DNA of 64,000 nucleotides from Phycisphaeraceae bacterium (GTDB lineage: Bacteria; Planctomycetota; Phycisphaerae; Phycisphaerales; UBA1924): positions 248,001 through 312,000 of the forward strand of contig JAHBXC010000002.1 in NCBI GenBank assembly GCA_019636675.1. The letters run 5' to 3'. Below the pieces are notes generated by a model. That model was not told the origin of the DNA. It made no database searches and was given only the letters and a program-made list of their open reading frames with translations. Shown piece after piece: positions 1 through 8,334 of this stretch. Each line of letters opens with the position of its first letter. Within the stretch, counting starts at the first letter, position 1. A program made the position numbers and the translations under genes.

Positions 1-125
1 AGCGCGTAGCGGATCGCCTCGCGCAGGGATTCCGCGAGTTCGATCGACGAAAGGAAGCGGTCGAGGCGCCCGTCCACGAGCGCGGCGGCGCGCGAGAGCG
101 ACTCGGGCGTGGTCGGCTGGGTCAT
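1..125 (-). CDS. ispA: Polyprenyl (farnesyl/geranylgeranyl) diphosphate synthase, N-terminus only
   Basis: An ATG at 125 on the minus strand opens a frame that runs off the left edge, leaving about 41 residues that start MTQPTTPESL and end LREAIRYAL. An N-terminal helix ending in L-x-x-A-x-R-Y-x-L is typical of short-chain trans-polyprenyl synthases, where it comes just before the GGKRLRP motif; that motif would lie outside the window. The enzyme would condense IPP with allylic diphosphates in the cytoplasm. IspH, an earlier step of isoprenoid supply, is encoded about 6.5 kb away. The catalytic DDxxD motifs cannot be seen, so the family call rests on this short N-terminus alone. Confidence 0.55.
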   Translation of the reverse strand, partial: MTQPTTPESLSRAAALVDGRLDRFLSSIELAESLREAIRYA

Positions 126-187
126 CGCGGGGGTCGTGGTGGAGGGCGGGTTCACGACGGGAGTGTACCTGTGCGCGCCGGGCGCCC

Positions 188-652
188 TCAGGACGCGACG
201 TGCTCGCGCGACGCCAGCATCGAGTACATCTCGTCGGCGCTCATCGCGTTGTAGAGCTGTTCGCGGAACTCGGCGTCGGCCATGAGGCGACTGATCTTGG
301 CCAGCGCCTGGATGTGGTCGCTGGTCTTGTCCGGGGGGCTCGCGAGCAGGACGATGAGGCGGACCGGCTTCTGGTCGATCGCGGCGAACTCGAGAGGGTT
401 CGCCGGCTTGCCGATCGCCATCGCGAGCCCGGCGACCGAGGCGCACTTGCCGTGGGGGATCGCCAGCCCGTGCCCGATCCCGGTGGTGCGAGTCTGCTCG
501 CGGGTCCAGACCGCCTGCTTGAGCGACTCGGCGTCCAGCACGCGACCGGACTGGGCGAGCGCGTCGACCAGCTCGAAGATCGCGCCCTTCTTATCGAGGG
601 CGACGAGCGGGACTTTGACGCAGGTCGGCTTGAGGATCTCGGTCAGATTCAT
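188..652 (-). CDS. PTS sugar transporter subunit IIA (fructose/nitrogen type, PtsN-like)
   Basis: The 154-residue protein starts MNLTEILKP; an in-frame ATG ten codons upstream is less likely because the domain begins exactly here. It matches the PTS EIIA type 2 fold. The phosphorylatable histidine sits in AIPHG (about residue 67), inside the family signature running from GIGHG to the glycine after the histidine. Length fits a stand-alone PtsN-type IIA domain, with no IIB or IIC fused or nearby, so a regulatory role is more likely than sugar uptake. It lies 90 bases downstream of the rRNA methyltransferase gene on the same strand and may be co-transcribed with it. Confidence 0.85.
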   Translation of the reverse strand: MNLTEILKPTCVKVPLVALDKKGAIFELVDALAQSGRVLDAESLKQAVWTREQTRTTGIGHGLAIPHGKCASVAGLAMAIGKPANPLEFAAIDQKPVRLIVLLASPPDKTSDHIQALAKISRLMADAEFREQLYNAMSADEMYSMLASREHVAS

Positions 653-742
653 CGCGGAAACCACACGAGTTTGGTGAAGCACGGGCTCTGGAGACGAAGC
701 CGACCGGGTGACTCAAGAGTGTAGCCGTCGCGTGGGGCCCGG

Positions 743-2236
743 TCAGGACAGCAGGGCCGCGAAGGAGCCGTCGGAGTACTTCTCGGGGGGGTCGCCGGGC
801 CCGCCCTGGGGGGCGCGCCGGTTGATGCGAGAGGGCTTCATCGCGTGCCAGCGCTCCATCCACGCCAGCTGCTCCTCATTCTCCTCTTTCTCGAGCGAGC
901 AGGTGGAATAGAGGATCTGCCCCCGGCGCGCTCCCGAGTCGGTCGTCGCGACCAGGCGCATCGAGTCGGCGAGGATCTGGCGCTGGATGTTCGTCAGCTC
1001 GGTCTGCTTCTCGTCGTTGAAGCGGTACCTCGCCTCGACGCGGCGCGCGAGCACGCCGGTGTTCGAGCAGGGCACGTCGAGGAACACCAGATCGGCCTTG
1101 CCGGCGTACTCGATCAGGCGCTTGTACACGACGACCTCGACGCGCGGGTTGTTCGCGAAGACCTTCTTGAGGGTCTCGCGGCGCTGGTCGTGCGTGTCCG
1201 TCGCGATGATCTTCGCGTTGGGGAACGCCGCCGCGAGCTGGCGCGTCTTGGTGCCCTGCCCGGCGCAGGCGTCGATGATCAGCGAGGGGCTGAGGTCGAG
1301 CACGCTCTGCACCGCGAGCGACGACGCCGGGTCCTGCACCCACAGGTCCGACCGGCTGGCGAGCAGCGCGAGGAGCTGGTCGCGCGAGCCGAGGAACGCG
1401 TGGTGCCCTGGCGCGGCGTGGGGGCGGGTGAGGTCGGGGGGCAGCGGCTCGCGCGCGTGCTGCGTGTTCAGGATGATCGGGGGCTGGGTCATCCCGTGCA
1501 TCGCGAGGGCGCGGACCTCGCGCATCGGCATGTGCTTGAGCCACGAGCGCAGCAGCGAGAGCGGGTGGCTCGTCGCGATCGCCAGACGCGACGCGGCGTC
1601 CTCGGGCAGTGGGGTGTTGATCAGCACGAGCGCACGCCCGTCGGCGAGCGGGATCTCGTCGAGACGGTCCGTCCAGGTGTCGCGGAAGCGCGCGGTCTCG
1701 TCCTGGTGCACGTCTTCCGAGATGCGGCGCAGCACCGCGTTCACCATCGCGCCGGCGCCGGGCCGGATGCGACGCTTCGCCCACTCCACCGTCGAGTGCA
1801 CCGCGGCGCGAGGGGGCACCTTGTCGAGGAAGAGGATCTGGGCCGCGCCGCCCAGCAGCGCCGCGCGGACCTTCGTCTCGAGCTTGTCCCACTCGGCGCG
1901 GATGTGGCGCGTGATCAGGAACTCGAGCGTCAGCCAGCGACGGATCGTCGCGTCGTAGACGGCGTGCGCGAAGGCGGCGTCGAGGGGCTCGAGCGCCTCG
2001 TCGCGCAGGCCGTCGATATCCAGGTTGGGGTACTCTTTCACCTGCTTCGCGATCGCGTGGTACACCGCGTCGCGGGCGCGATCGACCCCGGCGCCCAGGT
2101 CGCTGGGCTTGACGAGGGGGGAATCGAGCCGGTCGCGTCGGAATCGCTCCGAGCCGGGGCCTCCCGAGGTGGGGGGGGCGGATTCGACGGGGCGGAGTGC
2201 CGGCGTGGGCTGGTCTGGAAGGTTCTGGTCGCTCAA
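743..2236 (-). CDS. rsmB: 16S rRNA (cytosine-C5) methyltransferase, RsmB/NOL1 family
   Basis: The 497-residue protein has an N-terminal NusB-like helical region (about 45-190). A Rossmann methyltransferase domain follows, with the SAM-binding loop DACAGQGTKTRQLA near residue 320. The two family cysteines are present: VPCSNTGVLARR (PC motif, general catalysis) and STCSLEKEEN (TC motif, nucleophile). It would methylate a cytosine (C967 in E. coli numbering) of 16S rRNA using S-adenosylmethionine. The likely start is TTG at 2236. A TACAGT hexamer lies 8 bases before it and there is no Shine-Dalgarno, so the transcript may be leaderless. The start choice is the least certain part. Confidence 0.88.
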   Translation of the reverse strand: MSDQNLPDQPTPALRPVESAPPTSGGPGSERFRRDRLDSPLVKPSDLGAGVDRARDAVYHAIAKQVKEYPNLDIDGLRDEALEPLDAAFAHAVYDATIRRWLTLEFLITRHIRAEWDKLETKVRAALLGGAAQILFLDKVPPRAAVHSTVEWAKRRIRPGAGAMVNAVLRRISEDVHQDETARFRDTWTDRLDEIPLADGRALVLINTPLPEDAASRLAIATSHPLSLLRSWLKHMPMREVRALAMHGMTQPPIILNTQHAREPLPPDLTRPHAAPGHHAFLGSRDQLLALLASRSDLWVQDPASSLAVQSVLDLSPSLIIDACAGQGTKTRQLAAAFPNAKIIATDTHDQRRETLKKVFANNPRVEVVVYKRLIEYAGKADLVFLDVPCSNTGVLARRVEARYRFNDEKQTELTNIQRQILADSMRLVATTDSGARRGQILYSTCSLEKEENEEQLAWMERWHAMKPSRINRRAPQGGPGDPPEKYSDGSFAALLS

Positions 2237-2244
2237 GGGAGGCG

Positions 2245-2250
2245 ACTGTA
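2245..2250 (-). promoter_or_regulatory. -10-like hexamer TACAGT before rsmB
   Basis: Read on the minus strand, TACAGT lies 8 bases before the TTG start of rsmB. No convincing -35 is visible. It belongs to the set of -10-like hexamers found just before start codons in this window. Confidence 0.3.
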
Positions 2251-2260
2251 CGCGCCGGGA

Positions 2261-3589
2261 TCAGTCGTGGCGCAGCGCGACGATCGGGTCCTGCTTGGCG
2301 GCCATCTTGGCCGGGTAGATCCCGAAGATCAGGCCCGTCGCCGTCGCGACGGCGAAGGACACGATGATCGACCAGGAGGTGACCTGGGTCGGGAGGGTGA
2401 CATCCCGGGGGAAGAACTTGCCCACGACCGGGGCGCTGGGCAGGGCCGGCACGCCGTAGCCGATCGCCAGAGACAGCCCGATGCCCAGCCCGACGCCGAT
2501 GAGCCCGCCGATCGCCGAGAGGACCGAGGTCTCGACGAGGAACTGCCAGATGATGTGCTTGCGCGTCGCGCCCAGGGCCCGGCGGATGCCGATCTCTCGC
2601 GTGCGCTCGGTGACGCTGGCGAGCATGATGTTCATGATGCCGATGCCGCCCACGAGCAGGGCGATCCCGGCGATCGCGCCGAGCACGAGCGACCAGGTCA
2701 GCGCGGTCTTCCTCGCCGACTCGAGCAGCTCGTAGGGCACGATGAGCGTGATGTCGGTCAGCCCCGGGTGACGCACGTTCATGATGCGGTTGACGCGGGC
2801 GGCGTCGAGCAGCACGGTGTCGCGCGTGGGCGAGGCGATGTAGATCTCCTCGATCTGCACCTCGTTGGCCTGCTGCGACCCCGACGCGCGTCGGATCACC
2901 AGGTCGCCGAAGACCAGGGTCGCCGTCGTCAGGGGGATGTGGATGTCGAGGTTCAAGTCGCGCCCGACGAGCGCCGCGCCGGCGCCGCCCGACAGCCCGA
3001 CCGGCGCGAGGACGCCCACGATCGTGAACACCTTGTCGTCGATGCGGACCGTGTCATTCAGCGGGTCGGAGAAGGGAAAGAGCTTTTTCGCCACTTCCTG
3101 CCCGATCACCGCGACGGTCGCGTTCTCGTCGAGGTCTGCCTGCGTCAGATAGCGCCCGCGGTCCATCCGCAGGTTGATGATCTGCGCGAGATCGGGCGTC
3201 ACGCCGAACGCCTGGCTCGTCAGCCGGCGTTCTTCCTTGAGCATCTGGCTGCCCACGGATTTCAGGGGGACGATGTGCTCGGCGTTCGGGAAGTTCGCCT
3301 TGATCACCGCGAAGTCCTCGCGCGTGATGCCGAACTTCGACGACCACGACCGGTTCCCGCCGCCGCCCTGCTGGGTCTCGGGGGGCTTCTGCGACCGGAT
3401 GATGATGTTGCGCGCCCCGAGGCGTTCAAGCTGCTCCAGCGCCTGCTGCTTCGACCCCTCGCCGATGCTCACCATCGTGATCACCGCCGAAACGCCCAGG
3501 ATGATGCCCAGCGCCGTCAGGATCGACCGCAGGATGTGCAGCCGGAGGTTCTTCAGGCCCAGCTTGATGGTTTCGAGCAGGAAGGTCAT
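2261..3589 (-). CDS. ABC transporter permease, MacB/FtsX family
   Basis: The 442-residue membrane protein has the MacB layout. A first transmembrane segment (about 18-45, ALGIILGVSAVITMVSI) is followed by a large periplasmic MacB_PCD domain (about 45-290). Three C-terminal FtsX helices follow, around ALTWSLVLGAIAGIALLVGG, the stretch after HIIWQFLVETSVL, and the last helix before FGIYPAKMAAKQDP. The cytoplasmic loop TERTREIGIRRALGAT is the FtsX-family coupling helix. Such proteins move lipoproteins, peptides or drugs by mechanotransmission with a MacB-type ATPase. No ATPase or adaptor gene is adjacent, so the partner must lie elsewhere. The gene ends 24 bases upstream of the rsmB start on the same strand. 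Confidence 0.87.
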   Translation of the reverse strand: MTFLLETIKLGLKNLRLHILRSILTALGIILGVSAVITMVSIGEGSKQQALEQLERLGARNIIIRSQKPPETQQGGGGNRSWSSKFGITREDFAVIKANFPNAEHIVPLKSVGSQMLKEERRLTSQAFGVTPDLAQIINLRMDRGRYLTQADLDENATVAVIGQEVAKKLFPFSDPLNDTVRIDDKVFTIVGVLAPVGLSGGAGAALVGRDLNLDIHIPLTTATLVFGDLVIRRASGSQQANEVQIEEIYIASPTRDTVLLDAARVNRIMNVRHPGLTDITLIVPYELLESARKTALTWSLVLGAIAGIALLVGGIGIMNIMLASVTERTREIGIRRALGATRKHIIWQFLVETSVLSAIGGLIGVGLGIGLSLAIGYGVPALPSAPVVGKFFPRDVTLPTQVTSWSIIVSFAVATATGLIFGIYPAKMAAKQDPIVALRHD

Positions 3590-3718
3590 CGGGGCGTCGG
3601 CTCGCGAAGGAGAGAGGGGACCCAGGCATGGGAACGGCGCCGGGGGCGGAGTTCCCCCGGGCCCACTTGTACCGCGCCGCGGCCGACCGGTGGCGAGCCC
3701 GCTCCGCCCGGGCCGGAC

Positions 3719-5647
3719 TCAGGACCCGGCGTCGGCGTTGTCGGCGTTCTCTCGCGACGCGCGCCGCCCGACCTCGCGGTAGTTCAGGCGCTGGCGCAGG
3801 TTCTCGAGCGAGAACGGGTTGTCCTCGGAGGTGTTCAGCTCTCGCTGCATGGCCGCCAGCACGATCCGCGACTGCAGAGACTCGTACTCCTCGCGCGTCA
3901 GCGGGTCGCGCGCCGTAATCCGGACGAACGCGACGGAAAGGGCCTCGCGCACCGGCACGATCAGGACCCGGCTGTCCATCGGCTGCAGGTCGATCGGCTC
4001 GGTCGGCGTGAGCGCACGGGCGGCGCCCATCACCGCGTCGCGGAACGAACGCTGCGCCAGCGTGCGCTGGAGCGTCTCGGACGCCATCGGCTCGAACAGC
4101 GGCACGGCCTGCTCGTCGGAGACCGAGAGCATCGTGGACCGGGCGCCGGGCTGGAGCATCTGGGCCGCCGCGTCGGGGCCTCGCGCCACCAGCGTGTCGC
4201 GCAGGCCCTCAGCACGCTCCTTCATCACCTCAAACGCGCTGAGGCGACGAAGGTCGCGCTCGACCTGAGCGCGGACCTCGTCGATCGACGCCGGCGGGCC
4301 GGCGGGGCGCACATCGAGGAACCGGAAGTAGTGGCGCTGGTCCGCCGAGTCGGCGGAGGGCATGTTCAGCACGCCGACCTGGAAACGCGCCGTCGTTTCG
4401 TCGGATGTCTGCAGTTCGCGGATCTCTCCCAGCACCTGCGAGAGCGCGAAGACGCGCAGGCCGTCCTGAATGAACGACTGGCCGATGCCCGGGAGCTGCG
4501 CGAACTCCGCAGGGGAGAGCCACGCGTCCGCCTCGACGCCCACGAAGGGGTGGGGCAGCGTGAGATTGTGCTGCGTGCGGAAGCGCTGGACCACCTGGTC
4601 GGCGATCGCGGTCAACTCGGTGCGCGACTCGCGCCAGTTCCCGGGCAGCGTGCGGAAGCCCCGCCCGTCGGTGGCGATGTCGCGAACATCGGCCAGGCCC
4701 GCGGCGCGGACGACCTGGTCGGCTTCCTGCATCAGGGCCTTCACGCGCTCTCGCGCCAGGTCGTCGCGGACGCGCGCACGCTCGGCGCTGAACTCGCCGG
4801 GGTACGCGTCGCGGTTGGCCTCGAAACGCTTGCGCACATCGATGGGATCGAGGGTGATCGTGTCGAGGAACGCCTGCGGGTCGATGGTGATCCACTCGAC
4901 CTTGACGCCGATGGGCAGGCGGTAGCCGAAGCCGTACTCGTTGCCGGACTCTGCGCCCGGGTCGACATCGCGGTGCTTCGCGAACTGGGCCTCGAGCTCC
5001 GCCGTCGACGGCGCCGGGACCTGCGACGCCAGCGCGTCCGCCGGCACGATGGCCGCCTGCACGCGCGCCGTGTCCAGCACGGACTCGGCGAACCGCAGCG
5101 CGCGCGCCGACGAGAGCTTGGGCGCCCCCAGATACGCGGCGCGCAGACGCTGCACGCCGAAGAGGTTCGCGAGCGCACGATCCAGCGTCGAGGACACGCC
5201 GCCGCCGGACAGCTGCATGCGGCGCTGCTCGAGCTCGGAGCGCACCTGCGCGTAGGCCTGGTCGATGGAGATCTGCCCGCCGGCCTGCATCACGAACTGC
5301 TGCGCATACTCACGCGCCAAGCGGTCGAGCAGCGCGAGCGAGTCGCTCACGCCGCCGGCGTACCCGGCCCTGCGCGCCTCGGCGACGAGCAGGATCCAGT
5401 GCTCCTCGTCCTCGATGCCCAGCGACTGAGGGTCCAGGCCCAGCATGTCGGTGAGCAGTCGCAGCTCTCCGGCGGCGAACTGCGCGTCCTGCAGCGAGAT
5501 CTCCCCGCCGTCGAACTTCGCGTAGGCGCGCCCGGCCGCTGCCTGTCCGACCTGCTGGAGCGCCTGGGGAACGAGGAACGCGATCATCAGCAGCCCGCCG
5601 CCGATGACCAGGATCCACTTGTTGTACTTGCGGAAGAATTTCAGCAT
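3719..5647 (-). CDS. Membrane-anchored SurA/PpiD-like periplasmic chaperone
   Basis: The 642-residue protein has one N-terminal membrane anchor (about 12-32, WILVIGGGLLMIAFLVPQAL) preceded by FFRKYNK. A long alpha-helical periplasmic part resembles the SurA_N/PpiD N-terminal chaperone region. I could not find a parvulin (rotamase) signature such as the GGDLG loop, so peptidyl-prolyl isomerase activity is doubtful. The role suggested by fold and anchor is folding of exported proteins. A -10-like TATCCT lies at 5678-5683 on this strand. Downstream, 129 bases with GC-rich inverted repeats separate it from the permease. The family is assigned with moderate confidence, since only the N-terminal part is recognisable. 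Confidence 0.6.
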   Translation of the reverse strand: MLKFFRKYNKWILVIGGGLLMIAFLVPQALQQVGQAAAGRAYAKFDGGEISLQDAQFAAGELRLLTDMLGLDPQSLGIEDEEHWILLVAEARRAGYAGGVSDSLALLDRLAREYAQQFVMQAGGQISIDQAYAQVRSELEQRRMQLSGGGVSSTLDRALANLFGVQRLRAAYLGAPKLSSARALRFAESVLDTARVQAAIVPADALASQVPAPSTAELEAQFAKHRDVDPGAESGNEYGFGYRLPIGVKVEWITIDPQAFLDTITLDPIDVRKRFEANRDAYPGEFSAERARVRDDLARERVKALMQEADQVVRAAGLADVRDIATDGRGFRTLPGNWRESRTELTAIADQVVQRFRTQHNLTLPHPFVGVEADAWLSPAEFAQLPGIGQSFIQDGLRVFALSQVLGEIRELQTSDETTARFQVGVLNMPSADSADQRHYFRFLDVRPAGPPASIDEVRAQVERDLRRLSAFEVMKERAEGLRDTLVARGPDAAAQMLQPGARSTMLSVSDEQAVPLFEPMASETLQRTLAQRSFRDAVMGAARALTPTEPIDLQPMDSRVLIVPVREALSVAFVRITARDPLTREEYESLQSRIVLAAMQRELNTSEDNPFSLENLRQRLNYREVGRRASRENADNADAGS

Positions 5648-5713
5648 ATGGAACGATCTTCTGGGTGCGGAGCAGGCAGGATACGCGGAAGGGTCGCGCC
5701 GAGCGCGGCGGGG

Positions 5714-5746
5714 AATGAAAGCGCCCCGGCGCGAGAGCCGGGGCGC
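5714..5746 (-). terminator. Terminator after rpsD
   Basis: A perfect 10-bp stem (5721-5730 with 5737-5746, GCGCCCCGGC) with a 6-base loop lies 35 bases past the rpsD stop on the minus strand. A short T-rich run (TTTCATT) follows. The stem is strong but the T run is weak. Confidence 0.6.
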
Positions 5747-5780
5747 CGTGGATGCCGTGCGCTCGCGAGCCCGCCGCGGT

Positions 5781-6380
5781 TTAGCGGTAGAACTCGACGA
5801 TCAGGTTGGTGTTCACGTCGAAGGGGATCTGGTCGGGGGTCGGCATCGCCGTCACCGCGCAGGTCAGCTCCGAGGGGTTCACGTCGATCCAGCCGGGCGT
5901 CACGTGCCCGACCAGCGACTCCATGTGCTCGCGGACGAGCTTCTGGGTGCGCTCCTTGATCGTGATCTTGTCGTTCAGGGAGACCTGGAAGGACGGCCGG
6001 TCGACCTTGCGCCCGTTGACGCGAACGTGCCCGTGCGCCACGAGCTGGCGGGCCGCCCAGATCGAGCGGGCGAAGCCGGCGCGCCGGATGACGTTGTCAA
6101 GGCGACGCTCGAGGAGCTGCAGCAGCACCTCGCCGGTGTTGCCCTGGCGACGCGCCGACTCTTCCATGTAGCGCTCGAACTGACGCTCGAGCACGTTGTA
6201 GTGGTAGCGCAGCTTCTGCTTTTCGTTCTTGCGGATGCCGTAGTCGCGAAGACGACGACCGCGCAGGCCGTGCATGCCCGGGGGGTTGAGCTGGCGCTTC
6301 GAGGTGTGCTTGGGGAGGTCGGCGATCGGGACGCCCACGCGTCGGGACAGCTTGACCTTGGGGCCGGTGTAATTGGCCAT
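5781..6380 (-). CDS. rpsD: 30S ribosomal protein S4
   Basis: The 199-residue protein starts MANYTGPKVKLSRR, the normal S4 N-terminus; the frame is open a further 49 codons upstream but that part has no S4 similarity. A GGAG lies 8 bases before the ATG. The S4 RNA-binding domain is clear around RRLDNVIRRAGFA and RQLVAHGHVRVNGRKVD. S4 binds 16S rRNA early in 30S assembly. It lacks the usual alpha-operon neighbours (rpsM, rpsK, rpoA, rplQ) and stands alone between the chaperone gene and divergent ispH, an arrangement seen in several phyla. Confidence 0.97.
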   Translation of the reverse strand: MANYTGPKVKLSRRVGVPIADLPKHTSKRQLNPPGMHGLRGRRLRDYGIRKNEKQKLRYHYNVLERQFERYMEESARRQGNTGEVLLQLLERRLDNVIRRAGFARSIWAARQLVAHGHVRVNGRKVDRPSFQVSLNDKITIKERTQKLVREHMESLVGHVTPGWIDVNPSELTCAVTAMPTPDQIPFDVNTNLIVEFYR

Positions 6381-6581
6381 CGTTCGAACTCCGTCTCCTC
6401 CGCCGGTGGGCGAAGGGTGCTTCGGGGGTGAGTGGAAGCGACCGTCGGGTGGCCGCGGCTGCGGTCCGAGTCGGTCCGGTCCAGATTGACGATCCGAGAA
6501 GGGGGGTACCCCCTCACGGGACGCCAATAGAAGGGCGCCCCGGGCGGTAAATCAACCCCCCGCCTCCGCGACGTCCGGGCG

Positions 6582-6587
6582 TAGAGT
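6582..6587 (+). promoter_or_regulatory. -10-like hexamer TAGAGT before ispH
   Basis: TAGAGT is followed by only 6 bases before the ispH ATG, so a start of transcription 6-7 bases downstream would fall on the ATG (leaderless). No clear -35 is visible and no Shine-Dalgarno is present. Confidence 0.4.
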
Positions 6588-6593
6588 AGCCCG

Positions 6594-7643
6594 ATGCGCA
6601 TCCTCCTGGTCAGCCCCCGTGGTTTCTGCGCCGGCGTCGAGATGGCCGTCGAGGTCGTTGAGCAGATCCTCGACGCTCTGAACGACGCCGGCGCGGATGA
6701 GCCGGTCTACGTCTACCACGAGATCGTCCACAACAAGCATGTCGTCGGGAGGTTCCGCGATCGGGGGGTCGTCTTCGTCGAGCGTCTCGAGGATGTCCCC
6801 CCCGGGTCCCTCGTCGTCTTCTCGGCCCACGGCATCTCGCCCCAGGTCCGCGAGGAGGCCCGCGCACGGAACCTCACCGCGATCGACGCGACCTGCCCCC
6901 TGGTCACCAAGGTCCACGCGGAGGCCATCCGATACTCCCGGCAGGGCTACCAGATCCTCCTCGTCGGGCACGCCGACCACCAGGAGGTCATCGGCACCCG
7001 GGGCGAAGCCCCCGACGCGATCCAGGTCGTCGAGTCGCCCTCCGACATCCCGAATCTGCGAATCGACGACACCGACATGCTGGTCTACCTCACCCAGACC
7101 ACCCTCAGCACCGACGACGCGCAGGTCATCATCGACGCGCTCAAGCGGGCGTTCCCCAACATCAAAGAACCCCCGACCAGCGACATCTGCTACGCGACGA
7201 CCAACCGCCAGCACGCCGTTCGCACCTTCGCGCCGCGCGCCGAGCTCGTCCTGGTGGTCGGCTCGCGCAACAGCAGCAACTCGGTCCGCCTCACCGAGAT
7301 CGCGCAGAACGTCGGAACGCCGGGCCGCCTCGTCGACGACGCCAGCGAGCTGCGCAAGGAGTGGTTCGAGGGCGTCGAGACCGTGCTGCTCACCGCCGGC
7401 GCGTCGGCGCCCGAGGACCTCGTCGCCGGCGTCTGCCGCACGCTGCTCTCGTGGTTTGGCGGCGATATCCGGCTGGTCTCCACCGCCGACGAGGACCAGG
7501 AATTCAACCTGCCCTCGAGCCTGCGGCGATGGATGGCCGACCGGGGGCTCGACCCTGCGCACGAGCGTGTGCGCATCGGCCACTACGACTATTCGGCCGA
7601 GGCCTACGGCGCGGTGCCCCTGACGATCAGCGCGAAGGCGTGA
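6594..7643 (+). CDS. ispH: 4-hydroxy-3-methylbut-2-enyl diphosphate reductase (IspH/LytB)
   Basis: The 349-residue enzyme performs the last MEP-pathway step, reducing HMBPP to IPP and DMAPP with a [4Fe-4S] cluster. The three cluster cysteines are visible: C12 in RGFCAGVEMAV, C101 in DATCPLVTKVH and C199 in SDICYATTNRQ. The substrate-binding motifs HEIVHN, HADHQE and SxNSxx (SRNSSNSVRL) are also present. It is slightly longer than the E. coli enzyme. It is divergent from rpsD across 213 bases and ends exactly where the convergent flavin reductase gene ends (stops at 7641-7643 and 7644-7646 abut). Confidence 0.96.
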   Translation: MRILLVSPRGFCAGVEMAVEVVEQILDALNDAGADEPVYVYHEIVHNKHVVGRFRDRGVVFVERLEDVPPGSLVVFSAHGISPQVREEARARNLTAIDATCPLVTKVHAEAIRYSRQGYQILLVGHADHQEVIGTRGEAPDAIQVVESPSDIPNLRIDDTDMLVYLTQTTLSTDDAQVIIDALKRAFPNIKEPPTSDICYATTNRQHAVRTFAPRAELVLVVGSRNSSNSVRLTEIAQNVGTPGRLVDDASELRKEWFEGVETVLLTAGASAPEDLVAGVCRTLLSWFGGDIRLVSTADEDQEFNLPSSLRRWMADRGLDPAHERVRIGHYDYSAEAYGAVPLTISAKA

Positions 7644-8312
7644 TCACCCCAGTGGCAGCGGTTTCCCGGCGAGTTCCATCGCCGGGGCGCCCCACGGCAG
7701 GTCGAACCGCTCGCGCGTCGTGCAGTACGACAACCCGGCCAGGCGCCCGACCGCCGCCAGTTTCGCCGGGTCGACGTGCATCCGGTCGTTGATCAGCCCC
7801 TCGTGCGCGTGCACGTGCACCACGCGCCCGAGCACCACGTTGCCCCCGGCGCGCTGGCCTGGGTTCGTCCGGATCACCTGGGTCGTCTCGCACTCGAAGC
7901 TCACGGGCGCTTCGAGGACCCGGGGCGCCCTCACGACCACGCTCGGCGCCGGCGTGAGCCGAGCGAGCGCGAACTCGCTCTCCGCGTAGGGCAGCTCGTG
8001 CGCGCACGCCGCCATCTGCGCCGCGATCCCCTCGCTCACCACGTTCACCACGAACTCGCCGGTCCCGCCCTCCTCGCGAGGCTTCGCGTTGCGCAGCGTG
8101 TCCTTCTCGCTGCCGTCCGCGTTGTTCGCCGGGCAGAACATCAGCATCATGGGGTTCGAGCCCACCGCCGTGAAGAACGAGAACGGCGCCAGGTTCGTCG
8201 ACGACCCGTCGGGCGAGATGGTCGAGACGAACGCGATGGGGCGAGGCACGACGGCGCCTACGAGGAGCTTGTACCGTTCCGCGACGTCGAGCGATGAGGG
8301 GTCCAGGTGCAT
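7644..8312 (-). CDS. Flavin reductase family protein (FMN-binding split barrel)
   Basis: The 222-residue protein contains the flavin reductase-like domain. Its signature is near the N-terminus (VVPRPIAFVSTISPDG, about 19-34), followed by NLAPFSFFTAVGSNPMMLMF, the stretch that binds FMN in this family, and DTLRNAKPREE. Members use NAD(P)H or partner proteins to reduce flavin, and the substrate cannot be predicted. It lies 22 bases downstream of recQ on the same strand and is probably co-transcribed with it. The family is sure, the exact function is not. Confidence 0.82.
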   Translation of the reverse strand: MHLDPSSLDVAERYKLLVGAVVPRPIAFVSTISPDGSSTNLAPFSFFTAVGSNPMMLMFCPANNADGSEKDTLRNAKPREEGGTGEFVVNVVSEGIAAQMAACAHELPYAESEFALARLTPAPSVVVRAPRVLEAPVSFECETTQVIRTNPGQRAGGNVVLGRVVHVHAHEGLINDRMHVDPAKLAAVGRLAGLSYCTTRERFDLPWGAPAMELAGKPLPLG

Positions 8313-8334
8313 GCCAGAGCGTAGCGCCGCGCTG

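Noticed and set aside
845-5959. Very long open frame on the plus strand, opposite rsmB, the permease and the SurA-like gene
   Set aside because: Translation is arginine-, histidine- and glutamine-rich low-complexity sequence without any domain. The opposite strand has three well-supported genes. GC-rich codon use keeps the complementary frame open.
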